From: Bacteriovorax sp. BAL6_X
GTDB lineage: Bacteria > Bdellovibrionota > Bacteriovoracia > Bacteriovoracales > Bacteriovoracaceae
Length of the DNA stretch: 64,000 nt
Direction of reading: 5' to 3'
Assembly: GCF_000443995.1 (NCBI RefSeq)
Contig: NZ_AUMC01000010.1
Coordinates: forward strand, 124,001-188,000
A program made the translations under genes and the position numbers. Every line of letters begins with the position of its first letter. Positions within the stretch are counted from its first letter, which is position 1. Shown in pieces: positions 8,826 through 18,283 of this stretch. Under the pieces are notes generated by a model. That model was given only the letters and a program-made list of their open reading frames with translations, was not told the origin of the DNA and did no database searches.

Positions 8826-8885
8826 ACATATCTTTTTGTAAAATAGGGGACGATCTATTATTTATTCTATCTGAAAGAGTGAATT

Positions 8886-9185
8886 ATGCAAAAAGAGGAA
8901 TGGAAAACCAAGCTTAAGAAAATAGTTGATGAGTGCTCTCAAGAACTATCAAAAGCAACTGTTATCGGAAAGAAGATGCTTACGGCATCCCATACAAATA
9001 CTCTGCTTAATGAGAAGTATCAAGAGTTGGGGCAGTTGGCTGCCAAGCACTTAAAGTCAGGAATTCTCGAGTGGGAAAATCCAAGGGTCGATGAGCTCTT
9101 AAAAGAAATTAAGGAATATGAAGATCAACTTCACCTCATAGAAGAAGATGTCTCTAATATTAAGTCGAAATGCTCAAAAGACTAG
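8886..9185 (+). CDS. Small helical hypothetical protein
   Basis: The 99-residue product has no signal peptide and is strongly helical and charged, with coiled-coil heptads in the C-terminal half (VDELLKEIKEYEDQLHLIEEDV). It lies alone between divergent and convergent neighbours and stops one base before the convergent engB end. GAAAGAGTGAATT precedes ATG 8886. I recognise no family. Codon use resembles its neighbours, so I accept it as a real gene. Confidence 0.65.
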   Translation: MQKEEWKTKLKKIVDECSQELSKATVIGKKMLTASHTNTLLNEKYQELGQLAAKHLKSGILEWENPRVDELLKEIKEYEDQLHLIEEDVSNIKSKCSKD

Positions 9186-9186
9186 T

Positions 9187-9864
9187 TTAGCCTTGTTGAG
9201 TATTTGCTATCTCATTTTGTAATAACAAATAATTAATTATGGCATTTTCTAGTTGAGGAACACCTTGTCCTTTTAGGGCCGAAATAAAGTGAATCTGAGT
9301 TACCCACTTATGCTCTTTAAAGATTTCTGGCTTTAACTTATTTAAAGCAGCTCGCTCTTTTTGTGTCTTAAGTTTATCAAGCTTATTAAATAATAAAAAT
9401 GCTTCGTGGCCAAATGGACTTAGGTAGTCTCTAAAAACTAGGTCGGCCTTTTGGTTAGGATGACGAGCATCTTGAAGATTAAGCATTAGGTTTTGTTCTC
9501 CGCAGTTTCTAAAGAACTCATCCATTAGATTTGCCCAATGAGCATGAATCTCTTTAGATACTTTTGCATGACCATAACCTGGAAGGTCGAATAGGTAAAA
9601 CGGTGGGATATCATCAACAACCTTACCTTCTTTCTCTAATTGAAAAGAGAAGATATTAACTTGGCGTGTACGCCCTGGAGTCTTAGAAGTAACAGCTGTG
9701 CTTTTACCGAATAAAGAATTAATCGTTGATGATTTTCCAGCATTAGAGCGGCCAATGAAGCTAACGCCAATTGGTTTTTCTGCGTTTAACCATTCAATTA
9801 ATTGGTTAACGTCTGTCATTCCGTATTTGAATTGAGTTGTCCCTTTGGCAATTTTGTATTCCAT
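9187..9864 (-). CDS. engB: Ribosome-biogenesis GTP-binding protein YihA/YsxC/EngB
   Basis: The 225-residue product is a TRAFAC-class GTPase required in other bacteria for large-subunit ribosome assembly. The G1 motif GRSNAGKS is at residues 38-45. G2 lies in TSKTPGRTRQ, G3 is DLPGYG, and G4 is NKLDKL. Length is slightly above the usual 200 residues. It is divergent from the sigma-54 activator gene at 9918. Confidence 0.95.
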   Translation of the reverse strand: MEYKIAKGTTQFKYGMTDVNQLIEWLNAEKPIGVSFIGRSNAGKSSTINSLFGKSTAVTSKTPGRTRQVNIFSFQLEKEGKVVDDIPPFYLFDLPGYGHAKVSKEIHAHWANLMDEFFRNCGEQNLMLNLQDARHPNQKADLVFRDYLSPFGHEAFLLFNKLDKLKTQKERAALNKLKPEIFKEHKWVTQIHFISALKGQGVPQLENAIINYLLLQNEIANTQQG

Positions 9865-9917
9865 TTTACTTCTCTTCCGTTTATCAACGATTTTGCTTAA
9901 ATTCTAAGGAGTTATAT

Positions 9918-11159
9918 ATGCTAGAAGTACCAAAGTTAGACAAGCTTGTAAAAGACACATTTTGTGTCCATGGAAATTCTATAGAAATTACACCTTTATT
10001 CGGCCCAAAACGTCGGATTTTATTGAATCGAACGGCCTATCGTATTGATTTAACAGGAAAGGACCTCATTGTTGAGCCCTTAAGCATCACTCTACCAATA
10101 CTTTCTGAACAAGAAGAGGCCGAGTATAATCTATCAATTGTTAAGACTAATGTTGGTGATACATTCTGTCTGTCAGGAATAAATGGAGCGACATTTAGAA
10201 TTAATGGTACATTCTCATCCCATGCCTATTTAAGAAAAGGAGATGAAGTAGCTTTTGGCCGTAATCGTATCCGTTGCTTATGTGATGATGTTGAACAGGA
10301 GCTTGGCCTTGACTACCGAGTTCATCCAAAACTTAACGTATTAATTGAAGGGGAAACTGGGACTGGCAAAACGCACTTAGCAAAAACTCTACATGAACAG
10401 AGTGGTGTCAGTGGAAATTTTGTGCACTTAAACTTGAGTTCATATTCTCAAAATATTTTAGAATCTGAGTTATTTGGTCATAAGAAAGGGTCATTTACAG
10501 GTGCTTTGAGTGATAAAGATGGAGCATTAAAAATTGCAAATGGAGGGACCCTATTCTTAGATGAAATTGACTCTATTTCAAAGGAGACGCAAGCTAAGTT
10601 ACTCTTATTTCTAGATGATGGACTTTTTTATCCTGTAGGATCAAATCAAGCTGAATTTATAAAGACAAGAGTTATTGTTGCCTCAGGTAGATCTCTTGAA
10701 AAGCTTGTCCAAGAGGGAAAGATGAGGGCAGATTTTTTCTTTCGTGTCTCTTCTGAGGAAGTTATCAGACTTGATTCTTTACGTGAGTGCGAAAAACGCT
10801 TAGATCAACTGCTAAACTCGTATGAGTTCAAACATGGTATAACGATACATCCGAAACTAAAGAGGTTTTATCAAAATTATTCATGGCCTGGAAATATTAG
10901 ACAACTTAATGCTCATCTTAGAAAGAAGTATTTGAAAGGTAAGACTAATCTTCTGACTTATTGTGAAATTGATGAATCACTCATGAAACTAAATCATATA
11001 GAAATGGTATCTCAGGATGATCATCAATTTTATTCCTATCGAGAAATGAAGTACCATTACTTTTTGAAAATTTATAATCATTGTGATCAGAATATCAAAG
11101 TTTCAGCAAAAGTCTTAGGGGTTACAAATCAGACTCTTCGAACTGTTTTATCCATTTAG
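9918..11159 (+). CDS. Sigma-54-dependent activator with FHA-like N-terminal region
   Basis: The 413-residue protein starts at ATG 9918, preceded by AAGGAG. Residues 1-125 are beta-rich; the LRKGDEVAFGRNRIRC stretch resembles the end of an FHA domain, though the phosphothreonine-binding arginine and serine are not evident. The AAA+ domain follows: Walker A GETGTGKT (145-152), the sigma-54-contacting loop GSFTGA (191-196, normally GAFTGA), and Walker B TLFLDEID (211-218). The C-terminus (KVSAKVLGVTNQTLRTVL) is a Fis-type helix-turn-helix. It would drive open-complex formation at sigma-54 promoters. The target is unknown. Its 3' end overlaps the convergent FliL-like gene by 12 bases. Confidence 0.88.
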   Translation: MLEVPKLDKLVKDTFCVHGNSIEITPLFGPKRRILLNRTAYRIDLTGKDLIVEPLSITLPILSEQEEAEYNLSIVKTNVGDTFCLSGINGATFRINGTFSSHAYLRKGDEVAFGRNRIRCLCDDVEQELGLDYRVHPKLNVLIEGETGTGKTHLAKTLHEQSGVSGNFVHLNLSSYSQNILESELFGHKKGSFTGALSDKDGALKIANGGTLFLDEIDSISKETQAKLLLFLDDGLFYPVGSNQAEFIKTRVIVASGRSLEKLVQEGKMRADFFFRVSSEEVIRLDSLRECEKRLDQLLNSYEFKHGITIHPKLKRFYQNYSWPGNIRQLNAHLRKKYLKGKTNLLTYCEIDESLMKLNHIEMVSQDDHQFYSYREMKYHYFLKIYNHCDQNIKVSAKVLGVTNQTLRTVLSI

Positions 11160-12017
11160 AATTGAGTCGATATAAACTCTTTCAACGTTGCCGTCGATTT
11201 TTAAATCTTCTATCAATTTATTGACTTCGTAGCGTACTTTCTCTTTGATGATCTTCTTACCTTCAGGCTCAAGGGGAAAGTTCGGTACAACTGCTTGAAG
11301 AGACTCGTTAAGACGGTCACGTATTAAAATTTCATTTTCCGGCTTATAGAAATACTGTGCTGTGTAGCGGTTATTAGTCTCAAGAAGAACATCGATAAGG
11401 AGAGACTTCATTCCATTTCTATTTTTAATATAAATAGGAACATCCACGTTTCTCAAAAAAATTGTTCTCTTATTTGCAAGACGATAACGAGAACGGCCCC
11501 ATTTAGCTTTTTCAAGTTCATCTGCACTTGCTATTTTTCTTTCTTGCTTAGGTGAAGTTTTATCTGAGATTTCCTGAATATTCTGATAAACAGAAATCCC
11601 TGTAAGTGAAAATACCGTTAGGCTACAAGTTATACCAACGGCCTTTGCTGGTGAAACTGCTGCAAGCTTCATCGCTACATTCTTCGACCAAAATCCCTTG
11701 ACGGTATTGTATGCCATAAGAGGAGCTTCACCTGAGAGTTTAAAGTTTTTGATGGCCTCGCCAATAGTTGCCAAACTTTGTTTCTTTGCCAGCATAAATG
11801 TGACGAATGCCGCAAGTTTAAGCCTAAGCCATTTCCTCGTTGGCCCCGTCAGAAACTCTGGTAGAGCTAAAAGTTTTTTGATAAGGCCAGTAAATGTGGC
11901 AAAGAAGTTATGGTAGATTTGCTTGATCTTATCAGGTGTAATTCCAGTAAAAAAAATGGCCAGATTTGAAAGCAAACCATTTAAATATTTTTCAATTTTT
12001 AACCATTTATTCATCAT
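11148..12017 (-). CDS. Membrane protein with FliL-like C-terminal domain
   Basis: The product is 289 residues from ATG 12017 (a second ATG is adjacent at 12014; GGGGATA lies upstream; a TTG at 12059 is less likely). The N-terminal half is amphipathic and basic with weakly hydrophobic helices, then one clear membrane span (AVGITCSLTVFSLTGISVYQ). The C-terminal region, about residues 200-289, has the FliL pattern: a beta strand around LIDVLLETNN, then ENEILIRDRLNESLQ, then KIIKEKVRYEVNKLI and a final strand VERVYID. FliL proteins associate with ion-driven motors at the inner membrane. No flagellar genes are adjacent, so a role with another motor is possible. Confidence 0.62.
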   Translation of the reverse strand: MMNKWLKIEKYLNGLLSNLAIFFTGITPDKIKQIYHNFFATFTGLIKKLLALPEFLTGPTRKWLRLKLAAFVTFMLAKKQSLATIGEAIKNFKLSGEAPLMAYNTVKGFWSKNVAMKLAAVSPAKAVGITCSLTVFSLTGISVYQNIQEISDKTSPKQERKIASADELEKAKWGRSRYRLANKRTIFLRNVDVPIYIKNRNGMKSLLIDVLLETNNRYTAQYFYKPENEILIRDRLNESLQAVVPNFPLEPEGKKIIKEKVRYEVNKLIEDLKIDGNVERVYIDSILNG

Positions 12018-12217
12018 TACGAAATATCCCCAATCTATCTCTGTAGTACTTATCGGCAAGTGGTCAAAATACCTGAGTATGTGGTGTTAATTCTTGAGCA
12101 ATTTAATAGGCTAGGAAGTTTTTTCTGGATGTAGAGGAAGCTGAATGGATTCTTAAGAAATCTCAATAATTACACCGTAAAGAAGGGGTGATGGGGAGAA
12201 TTATTTAAGGAGAAGAC

Positions 12218-12874
12218 ATGCTTAGAGCATTATCATTACTTTCACTTTTGGCCATTATTTCATGTGGGCCGATCTCGATAGATCGCCAGTTTCTTGATGT
12301 AATGGGAGAAGAAGATGAGGGATTCTCACTATTTAGCCCTGGTGAAGCCTTTGATACGGTTGGTGGAGACCCAAGCTATGTAAAATATAGTAGGGATGAA
12401 ATGATGAGAAGAACACCATCTAGCGAGAAGGATTATCCTGCCTGGTCACAAGAAAGACGTCTTAAAATGGAGCTTCAAGGAAAATTGGATAGTATGCGTC
12501 CTGAGGATCGTGAAGCTTTTAAACGCAAGGAAAGAATGTTCGATAATGATTCGCAGAAGCTCTACTACTTAACTCTAACAAGAGCTGAGCAGCAACAATA
12601 TGGCAAAACTCTTGTACAGTACGAGAAACAAAGAAAATTTGATGCACGTAAGCCTGCTTCAATTTTTCATTATTCACCAAGAGCTCAGGCCCACCGCGAA
12701 ATAGCTCTTGGAATGGATAAGAAGAATGTAATTGATAGATGGGGGAATCCTCATCGTGTTGACACGGCAGGTAATCCTCAGCTTGAAAATGAGCGTTGGA
12801 CCTTCTTTGAAAATGGAGACCGTAAATATGTCTACTTTAGCCAAGGAAAGGTAGAAGGTTGGTCTCTAGAGTAG
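12218..12874 (+). CDS. Probable lipoprotein with SmpA/BamE-like C-terminal segment
   Basis: The 218-residue product has a short N-terminal hydrophobic segment ending in AIISC, a weak lipobox with Cys16, so it is probably membrane-anchored. A charged helical middle follows. The C-terminal 60 residues contain ALGMDKKNVIDRWGNPHRVD and end in a YFSQGKVEGW strand, the pattern of SmpA/OmlA-type small domains found in outer-membrane assembly lipoproteins. AAGGAGAAGAC precedes ATG 12218. It stands alone upstream of the yicC operon. Confidence 0.65.
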   Translation: MLRALSLLSLLAIISCGPISIDRQFLDVMGEEDEGFSLFSPGEAFDTVGGDPSYVKYSRDEMMRRTPSSEKDYPAWSQERRLKMELQGKLDSMRPEDREAFKRKERMFDNDSQKLYYLTLTRAEQQQYGKTLVQYEKQRKFDARKPASIFHYSPRAQAHREIALGMDKKNVIDRWGNPHRVDTAGNPQLENERWTFFENGDRKYVYFSQGKVEGWSLE

Positions 12875-12979
12875 TCTAGGAAATAGCTAGGGAAGTATAA
12901 TAAATATCGAATATTATTACTTCTAGCGGTTGATATCGCTGTGTATTTGAGTTAAAAAAGTCATTCATTGGGAGAGGAA

Positions 12980-13861
12980 ATGGCGAAAAATATATATTCA
13001 ATGACTGGCTTTGGTAAGGCCGAAGCAGGTAGTGAAAGCCTTCAAGTTACAGTTGAGATCAAGACTGTAAATCATCGTTTTAAAGATATTCGATTTAAAA
13101 TGTCTTCACTATTCAATAGTGTTGAACTTGAAATGAGAAATCTTATTTCACAGAATTTCAAACGAGGAAGTTTTGATATAAACGTTAGCTATAAACGTCT
13201 AGAAACGAAATCACGTTTTGATGATATTGATAGTGAAAAAGTGAACGCTTTTATCAGTTCGATGAAGAACCTGGCCGATAAAAATGAAGTTAAAATTGAT
13301 ATAAAGCCAACTGATTTTTTACGTAATGAATTTATGAAAGAAGTCGATGAGTCTTCAATTGATGAGATGAATAAATTTGCAATTGATGCCCTTAAGGGTG
13401 CTATTGAAAATTTAAAAGAATCACGTGAGACTGAAGGTCAGAAGATGGTTGATGTTATTAAAAAGCATCAAAAATCTTATGAAGAATATTTTAATATTGT
13501 AAATGATAAGTCAGATGAATTTCAAGCGGCCGTAAAGGAAAGACTTGAGAAGCGATTTGATGAGTATAAAACGGCGATGCCTGTAGATGAACCTCGCTTT
13601 ATGCAAGAGGTAATCTTCTACTTAGAAAAGATGGATATTCATGAGGAAATTAATCGTATAAATGCCCACCTTTCTAAACTTAATGATCTGCTGACAAAAG
13701 GTGGAGAAGTTGGCCGTCAAATTGATTTTCTTATTCAAGAACTTAACCGTGAAACGAACACGACGGGATCGAAGTCAACTCTTCAAGAGATTTCTGAAGC
13801 TGTTGTTCAAATGAAGGTTCAGTTAGAAAAGATTCGAGAGCAAGGTTTAAACCTCGAGTAG
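12980..13861 (+). CDS. yicC: YicC family endoribonuclease
   Basis: The 293-residue product starts at ATG 12980 (GAGAGGAA upstream) with the family hallmark MTGFG near the N-terminus. It ends with KSTLQEISEAVVQMKVQLEKIREQ, the conserved YicC C-terminal helix, as in homologues where it is often encoded next to gmk. The full length matches the family. YicC-type proteins are known as RNases that act in stress and RNA turnover. It leads an operon with gmk and rsh: only 4 bases separate it from gmk. Confidence 0.93.
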   Translation: MAKNIYSMTGFGKAEAGSESLQVTVEIKTVNHRFKDIRFKMSSLFNSVELEMRNLISQNFKRGSFDINVSYKRLETKSRFDDIDSEKVNAFISSMKNLADKNEVKIDIKPTDFLRNEFMKEVDESSIDEMNKFAIDALKGAIENLKESRETEGQKMVDVIKKHQKSYEEYFNIVNDKSDEFQAAVKERLEKRFDEYKTAMPVDEPRFMQEVIFYLEKMDIHEEINRINAHLSKLNDLLTKGGEVGRQIDFLIQELNRETNTTGSKSTLQEISEAVVQMKVQLEKIREQGLNLE

Positions 13862-13865
13862 TATT

Positions 13866-14432
13866 ATGAGTGAAGGTAAAATTATAGTTATTGTTGCACC
13901 ATCTGGATCAGGGAAATCGACTCTGATTAAGAGAATTAAAAATGAATTCCATGATCTTTTGGAATCTGTTTCTTTTACGACACGTAAAGCACGTGAAGGT
14001 GAAGATAATGGAAAGCACTATAACTTTATTACAGTAGATAAGTTTCTTGTTATGAAAGAGCAAGATGCATTCTTAGAGTGGGCACAGGTTCACGGGAATT
14101 ATTACGGTACATCAAAAGAGTTCGTGGAGAATGAAATAGCCAAAGGGCATAATTTACTTTTCGATCTCGATGTCCAAGGTACCGATTCGTTTAAGGAGTA
14201 CTTTGGTGACCGAGCACGCGTGATCTTTATTGCTCCACCTAGTGTTGAGGTATTAGAACAAAGGCTTCGTGGCCGTGGTACCGAGACAGATGAAAGTTTA
14301 AATATTCGTCTTGATAATGCAAAACGTGAGTTACTAAGAAAGAATGATTACGATTATCTTGTGGTCAATGATGACCTTGAGACGGCATATATTGAATTAA
14401 AAGATATTTTTGAAGGAATCTTAAGAAAGTAA
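13866..14432 (+). CDS. gmk: Guanylate kinase
   Basis: The 188-residue enzyme phosphorylates GMP to GDP with ATP in the cytoplasm. The P-loop VAPSGSGKS is near residue 10; FTTRKAREGEDNGKHY is the GMP-binding segment, and RGRGTETDE the lid region. The last base of its stop codon is shared with the start of rsh (TAATG), so translation is coupled. In E. coli rpoZ sits between gmk and spoT; here it is absent. Confidence 0.96.
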   Translation: MSEGKIIVIVAPSGSGKSTLIKRIKNEFHDLLESVSFTTRKAREGEDNGKHYNFITVDKFLVMKEQDAFLEWAQVHGNYYGTSKEFVENEIAKGHNLLFDLDVQGTDSFKEYFGDRARVIFIAPPSVEVLEQRLRGRGTETDESLNIRLDNAKRELLRKNDYDYLVVNDDLETAYIELKDIFEGILRK

Positions 14433-16618
14433 TGTACCAGCAACTCGATTTCGCCCATGAGCGAGAATTAAATATTGATGAACTTTGTCGACGTGTCGAA
14501 ACTTATTATCCAGACGCGGATTTCACTCTTTTAAGAAAAGCTTATCTCTTCGCAGAAAAGTCTCATGAGGGACAAATGCGAAGCTCTGGAGAGAAGTATA
14601 TCATTCACCCGCTGAATGTTGCTGCAACCCTCGTTAAGCTTCATATGGACCTTGATACGATTATTGCAGGCCTTCTTCACGATGTCGTGGAAGATTGTAG
14701 TGTTACTCCTGAAGAAATTGAAAAAGAGTTTACGACTGAGATTGCCCAAATTGTTGTTGGCCTCACTAAGATCTCTAAAATGAAGTTTAAGTCAAAGGAG
14801 CAATCACAAGCGGAAAACTTCCGAAAAATGGTTGTTGCAATGGCACAAGACCTGCGAGTTATTATTGTTAAGCTTGCAGATCGCATGCACAATATGAAAA
14901 CTCTTCAGTATGTACGTGAAGAAAAACAAAAGCGTATTGCCGAAGAAACACTTGATATCTATGTTCCATTAGCATCGAGACTAGGTATCAACTCAGTTAA
15001 AATTGAACTAGAAGATATTTGTCTTCGCTACTTACACCCTGATGTTTACTATCGCTTGGCCGAAAAAGTTGCGATGAAAAAGAGTGATCGTGAAATCTAT
15101 ATTGGAGACACGATTGGGGTTGTAACAGAAAAGCTTTTTGAATACTCTGTTAAGGCCGACATTACAGGGCGTTCAAAACACTTTTATTCAATTTATAAGA
15201 AGATGGTTTCTCGTGGTGTTGATTTCGAACAAATTCACGATATTCTAGCTTTTAGAATAATTGTTAATAATATTACTGAATGTTATAAGGCCCTTGGTGT
15301 AATCCACTCCGCATTCACACCAATTCCTGGCCGTTTTAAAGACTATATTGCGATTCCGAAGGTAAACAATTACCAGTCTCTTCACACGACTGTAGTTGGA
15401 CCTAAGGCAGAAAGAATTGAAATTCAGATTCGTACCCAAGAGATGCATGAAGTTGCTGAACGAGGGATCGCTGCTCACTGGAAGTACAAAGAAGGAATGT
15501 CTTCTGGAAAGACAAAACTAGATTGGGTCCAAGAGCTTCTTGAGTACAATAAGGATACTGATAATAGTTCTGAGTTCATGTCTCATGTTAAGAATGACTT
15601 AGATGTTGGTGGTGTTTTTGTCTTCACTCCTAATGGGGATGTTTTTGAATTACAAGATAACTCAACACCACTAGACTTTGCCTATCGTGTCCATACCGAT
15701 ATTGGACATCGTTGTGTTGGTGCGAAAGTAAACGGCAGAATGGTACCATTAAAGTACGTTCTACGCTCAGGGGATACGATTGAAATCTTAACTTCTAAAA
15801 CTCAAACTCCTAATAAAGACTGGCTAAATATTGTTAAGTCTTCTAAGGCAAAGGCCAAGATTAAGTCATGGCTTCTTAAGGCCGAAAGAGAGCGCAATAT
15901 TGAAGTAGGTAAGGAAACTCTTGATAAGGCATTCAAGGTTCTTGGTACGACTTTAAAAGCCGTTTTAAAGCGTAATGAGCTTGATTATGCGAAAGAAAAT
16001 TTAACAAATGTAAAAACATATAGTGAAATCTACAATAACGTAGGTGCTGGGAAACTTCACGTTGATAAAGTTATCGAATGTATTCCAGGCCTTAAAGATG
16101 AAAAAGTTGATGATGCAAAGAAGAAAGAAATTTCTTCTCTAACTTCAACAATTTCTCGTACTGCTAAAAAACGTGCCCATAAAGATAATGCTGTAATTGT
16201 TGATGGTATGGATGACCTAATGGTTCGTATGGCCCGTTGTTGTAACCCTATTCCAGGGGATCCTATTATAGGATATATCACTCGTGGCCGTGGAATTACG
16301 ATTCATCGTTCAGACTGTACTCGCTACGATGTAGGTGATGTTGGAAGACAAATTGCCGTTGAATGGAATGAGAATTTTACGTTCAAGCATCCAGTAAATA
16401 TTCGAGTTCTTACTCATGATCGTCCAGGTATTCTTTCAATGATCTCTAAAGAGATTGGAAATCTTGGTGTTAATATTCGCTCAGCTATGGCGAAGTCAAC
16501 GCAAGATAGAAAGGGGAGCTTAATCTTTGAAATTGAAGTTAAGGATTACTCGGAACTTCTTAAGACGATTTCTGGACTTGAAGCACTAGACTCCGTGATC
16601 TCTGTTACAAGAGGATAG
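14432..16618 (+). CDS. rsh: RelA/SpoT-type (p)ppGpp synthetase/hydrolase
   Basis: The 728-residue product is a bifunctional stringent-response enzyme. The hydrolase HD domain is intact, with HEGQMRSSGEKYIIHP and LLHDVVED near residue 80. The synthetase domain has GRSKHFYSIYKKM and DILAFRIIV at about 245-280 and NYQSLHTTVV at about 312. A TGS domain follows (FVFTPNGDVFELQ, near 395). Then come the zinc-binding/helical region with ARCCNPIPGD, and a C-terminal ACT domain (VNIRVLTHDRPGILSMI). Both catalytic halves look complete, so it should make and destroy (p)ppGpp. It is the only RSH gene in the window. Confidence 0.95.
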   Translation: MYQQLDFAHERELNIDELCRRVETYYPDADFTLLRKAYLFAEKSHEGQMRSSGEKYIIHPLNVAATLVKLHMDLDTIIAGLLHDVVEDCSVTPEEIEKEFTTEIAQIVVGLTKISKMKFKSKEQSQAENFRKMVVAMAQDLRVIIVKLADRMHNMKTLQYVREEKQKRIAEETLDIYVPLASRLGINSVKIELEDICLRYLHPDVYYRLAEKVAMKKSDREIYIGDTIGVVTEKLFEYSVKADITGRSKHFYSIYKKMVSRGVDFEQIHDILAFRIIVNNITECYKALGVIHSAFTPIPGRFKDYIAIPKVNNYQSLHTTVVGPKAERIEIQIRTQEMHEVAERGIAAHWKYKEGMSSGKTKLDWVQELLEYNKDTDNSSEFMSHVKNDLDVGGVFVFTPNGDVFELQDNSTPLDFAYRVHTDIGHRCVGAKVNGRMVPLKYVLRSGDTIEILTSKTQTPNKDWLNIVKSSKAKAKIKSWLLKAERERNIEVGKETLDKAFKVLGTTLKAVLKRNELDYAKENLTNVKTYSEIYNNVGAGKLHVDKVIECIPGLKDEKVDDAKKKEISSLTSTISRTAKKRAHKDNAVIVDGMDDLMVRMARCCNPIPGDPIIGYITRGRGITIHRSDCTRYDVGDVGRQIAVEWNENFTFKHPVNIRVLTHDRPGILSMISKEIGNLGVNIRSAMAKSTQDRKGSLIFEIEVKDYSELLKTISGLEALDSVISVTRG

Positions 16619-16656
16619 CGAAATTGACTGGCCAAAGCCAGTCTATGTTTCGCTAT
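16615..16656 (+). promoter_or_regulatory. Long hairpin overlapping the rsh stop codon
   Basis: ATAGCGAAA (16615-16623) pairs with TTTCGCTAT (16648-16656), and nested inside it GACTGGC pairs with GCCAGTC around a CAAA loop. The stem includes the TAG stop of rsh. No T-run follows, so it is more likely an mRNA 3'-end stability element than a terminator. Confidence 0.6.
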
Positions 16657-16695
16657 GCTAGCTCCCATCGCAATAAAATGAAATTTATATTCAGT

Positions 16696-16720
16696 AAGCC
16701 GGGTTCAGGCCCGGCTTTTA
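16696..16720 (+). terminator. Intrinsic terminator of the yicC-gmk-rsh operon
   Basis: An 8-bp stem AAGCCGGG/CCCGGCTT with a 6-base loop and a short T-run (TTTTA). Further inverted repeats, GTCCAC/GTGGAC and GAGGAGC/GCTCCTC (about 16740-16800), fill the rest of the gap before the convergent pepA. Confidence 0.75.
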
Positions 16721-16806
16721 TGTTCAGGATGAACGGTATGTCCACGCAGGCAGGAGCCGAGAGTGGACGTTGTCTGAGGAGCAATGGGAAAGCTCCTCTT
16801 AGCCAA

Positions 16807-18264
16807 TTAATTTTGAAAATATCCAATTAAAGTTTCAACACCTTGACCAGAACCACCTTCTTGAGCAAGTGATGGTCTAAATCCACTTGTCCAACCAAAG
16901 ATATCAAAGTGTGCCCATTTAGTGTCACCAATGAATTTCTCTAAGAAAAGTGCTGCACCAATAGAGCCACCTTTTACCTTAGACATATTATTCATATCAG
17001 CAAAGTTCGATTTGAAGCCTTTGTAGTAAGGTCTATATAAAGGCATACGCCAAGAAAGGTCACCATTCTTTTGAGAGGCCTTTAGAAGCTTGTCAGCAAG
17101 CTCGTCATCGTTTGCAAACATACTTGTAACAAAGTCACCCATCGAAACTTTTGCTGCTCCAGTTAGTGTTGCAAAATCAATTAGAACTTCAGGCTTTTCT
17201 TTTTGAGTGATTGCAATATCCATAGCATCTGCAAGAGCTAGTCTTCCTTCTGCATCAGTATTACCAATTTCAACCTTTAGGCCATTGCGTGAAGTGTAGA
17301 TGTCTCCTGGTCGAGAAGCTAACTCATTAATAGAGTTTTCTGCAAGAGCGAGGTAAAGATCGACCTTCTTTTTTACGCCTGATTTCTCAAGCCAAGTTGC
17401 AAAGCCCATAACAGTTGCTGAACCACCCATATCTTTTTTCATTACGCCCATACCTGCGCCACTCTTAACATTTAGTCCACCACAGTCAAATGTGATCCCT
17501 TTACCAACAATAGCAGTTGGTTTCCCTTTTGCTCCAGTTGGTCTGTATTTAAGATGAACAATTCTTGGAGGTGTAGCAGACGCTTGTCCAACACTTAGAA
17601 TTAGCCCACAGTTTTCCTTGGCAAGCTTCTTCTCATCGTAAACAGTAACTTTCATTGTTGTTGATTTTGCAAAGTACTTCTTAACAGCATTCGCATAAGT
17701 TACAGGATTTAATATATTTGCAGGAAGATTAACTAAGTGCCTTGCTGTATTAATTGATTGTGCTATAGATAGAGCTGAGTCTACTATCGACTTCGTTACT
17801 TTCTTTCCGTCATTAAAGAAAGAGATTGCACCAAAGCTTAATTCTTCTTTAAAACGGTAAAGGGCAAGTTCCAAACCTACGATTGCACCAGTAATCATTT
17901 CTTGGTCAAGTCCGTAGAAGTTAACTTCTACTTTCTTCGATCTTTCTTTTGTGATCTGACCAACAAGAGATCCTAGAGCCTCTCTTGCAAGTGAATAGCT
18001 ACTATCTGCAATCAGGTTATAATGTTGCTCTTCAGCTTTAACTTCTTCAATAACCTTGAAGATAATAGGGCCTTCACTACCAAGGATACTAACTTCTTTC
18101 TCTTCTCCAATTCTACCAATGATCCACTCTGGGATATGCTCAGAATGAGTGATATTACTTTCTTCTAATGCGCTAGCTGTTAGTAAGTAAATTTTCGTTA
18201 CTGTTGAACGAAGTGTTTTTGGGCCACTTTTCTTAGTTGCCATGATTGATGGAACGATATTCAT
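16807..18264 (-). CDS. pepA: Leucyl aminopeptidase, M17 family
   Basis: The 485-residue product releases N-terminal residues from peptides in the cytoplasm with two metal ions. The signature NTDAEGRL is present. GKGITFDCGGLNVK and MKKDMGGSA supply the other metal ligands (Lys, Asp). The N-terminal domain is less conserved, as is usual for M17. Start ATG 18264 follows GGAGGAATA. It is the last of four genes on the - strand (maeB, ridA, ydcF-like, pepA) with gaps of 13-19 bases, so probably co-transcribed. Confidence 0.94.
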   Translation of the reverse strand: MNIVPSIMATKKSGPKTLRSTVTKIYLLTASALEESNITHSEHIPEWIIGRIGEEKEVSILGSEGPIIFKVIEEVKAEEQHYNLIADSSYSLAREALGSLVGQITKERSKKVEVNFYGLDQEMITGAIVGLELALYRFKEELSFGAISFFNDGKKVTKSIVDSALSIAQSINTARHLVNLPANILNPVTYANAVKKYFAKSTTMKVTVYDEKKLAKENCGLILSVGQASATPPRIVHLKYRPTGAKGKPTAIVGKGITFDCGGLNVKSGAGMGVMKKDMGGSATVMGFATWLEKSGVKKKVDLYLALAENSINELASRPGDIYTSRNGLKVEIGNTDAEGRLALADAMDIAITQKEKPEVLIDFATLTGAAKVSMGDFVTSMFANDDELADKLLKASQKNGDLSWRMPLYRPYYKGFKSNFADMNNMSKVKGGSIGAALFLEKFIGDTKWAHFDIFGWTSGFRPSLAQEGGSGQGVETLIGYFQN

Positions 18265-18283
18265 TATTCCTCCTATTTAAATT

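Noticed and set aside
16624-16830. 68-codon open frame after rsh
   Set aside because: It runs through several hairpins and the terminator, has no ribosome site and shows no protein-like pattern.
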